A stretch of DNA of 13,092 bases, from contig JAUQOX010000062.1 in assembly GCA_030550695.1 (NCBI GenBank), positions 1 through 13,092 on the forward strand, written 5' to 3'. This document shows, in pieces, positions 12,823 through 13,092 of the stretch (its first letter is position 1; each line of letters starts with the position of its first letter). The position numbers were made by a program, and so were the translations under genes. Source of the stretch: Gemmatimonadota bacterium (GTDB lineage Bacteria > Gemmatimonadota > Gemmatimonadetes > Longimicrobiales > Gaopeijiaceae). The notes under the pieces are model-generated. The model did no database searches, had not been told where the DNA came from, and saw only the letters and a list, made by a program, of their open reading frames with translations.

Positions 12823-13092
12823 GTGGACGTACCCTTCCGTTCCCCTTCCCCCACAGAGCGGATTCAGCTCCTCCAGGAAGCCCTGGCGAAGCGCATCCTG
12901 GTCCTGGACGGGGCCATGGGGACCATGATCCAAAGCTGCGGCCTGGGGGAGGACGACTTCCGGGGCACCCTTTTTCGCGGCCACCCCAGGCCGCTGCAGG
13001 GGGCCAACGACCTCCTGGCCCTGACCCGCCCTGAGGTGGTGCGCCGGATCCATGAGGCCTATCTGGAGGCCGGGGCGGACATCCTCGAAACG
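12823..13092 (+). CDS. metH: Methionine synthase, cobalamin-dependent, N-terminal fragment (cut by window edge)
   Basis: The 90 codons present encode the start of the homocysteine-binding domain: LDGAMGTMIQ at about 28-37, then GANDLLALTRPEVVRRIHEAYLEAGADILET, a standard family signature up to the window edge. The whole enzyme (normally about 1,150-1,250 residues) moves a methyl group from 5-methyl-THF through cobalamin to homocysteine. The zinc-ligand cysteines and later domains are outside the window. A stand-alone homocysteine S-methyltransferase, or a split or BHMT-like form, cannot be excluded from the N-terminus alone. The start is a GTG with GGAG upstream. The leader carries a candidate riboswitch and terminator, which fits feedback by SAM, SAH or a related metabolite. 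Confidence 0.88.
   Translation, partial: MDVPFRSPSPTERIQLLQEALAKRILVLDGAMGTMIQSCGLGEDDFRGTLFRGHPRPLQGANDLLALTRPEVVRRIHEAYLEAGADILET

Overview
The window is GC-rich bacterial chromosomal DNA with tightly packed, conventional protein-coding genes and no sign of phage, insertion sequence, CRISPR, tRNA or rRNA. The gene mix suggests an environmental Gram-negative, possibly Gemmatimonadota or a similar GC-rich phylum. It includes a secreted serine hydrolase with a C-terminal DUF3471-like domain, a secreted PA-containing M28 peptidase, a lipoprotein alpha/beta hydrolase, a Tat-exported iron-sulfur protein and a formate-tetrahydrofolate ligase of about 590 residues. The phylum is inference from gene families and composition, not proof.

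Layout. On the minus strand at the left are a partial lipoprotein-type alpha/beta hydrolase (1-951) and, upstream of it, fhs, a formate-tetrahydrofolate ligase (1058-2824). A 455-base gene-free stretch rich in inverted repeats (2825-3279) separates fhs from a divergent secreted serine hydrolase of the beta-lactamase class C/esterase family (3280-4812). A strong GC hairpin lies in the convergent gap before an unrecognised exported protein on the minus strand that uses a TTG start (4927-6273). Divergent from it is a secreted M28-type metallopeptidase (6534-8639) that ends in a clear intrinsic terminator.

From 9029 to 11925 is a three-gene plus-strand operon: a Tat-exported four-cluster ferredoxin subunit like HybA, a HybB/NrfD-family membrane quinone-reacting subunit (overlapping by 8 bases), and a small membrane-anchored diheme cytochrome c. 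Together they look like an extracytoplasmic electron-transfer module linking the quinone pool to periplasmic carriers. No hydrogenase catalytic subunit is present beside them. A minus-strand gene that meets this operon tail-to-tail (11939-12460) encodes a small protein with an N-terminal zinc-ribbon-like motif and a cysteine-rich PAS-like domain. A perfect 7-bp palindrome carries both stop codons.

At the right edge is the beginning of metH, B12-dependent methionine synthase, with a GTG start at 12823. Its leader holds the most interesting non-coding element seen: a long stem whose loop can form a pseudoknot with a downstream GCTAAAAAGCC segment, followed directly by an intrinsic terminator hairpin just before the metH ribosome binding site. 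This looks like a riboswitch-type attenuator, reminiscent of SAM-II/SAM-V topology but not matching their conserved core as remembered. fhs and metH both belong to folate-linked one-carbon metabolism, but they are about 10 kb apart and not in one operon.
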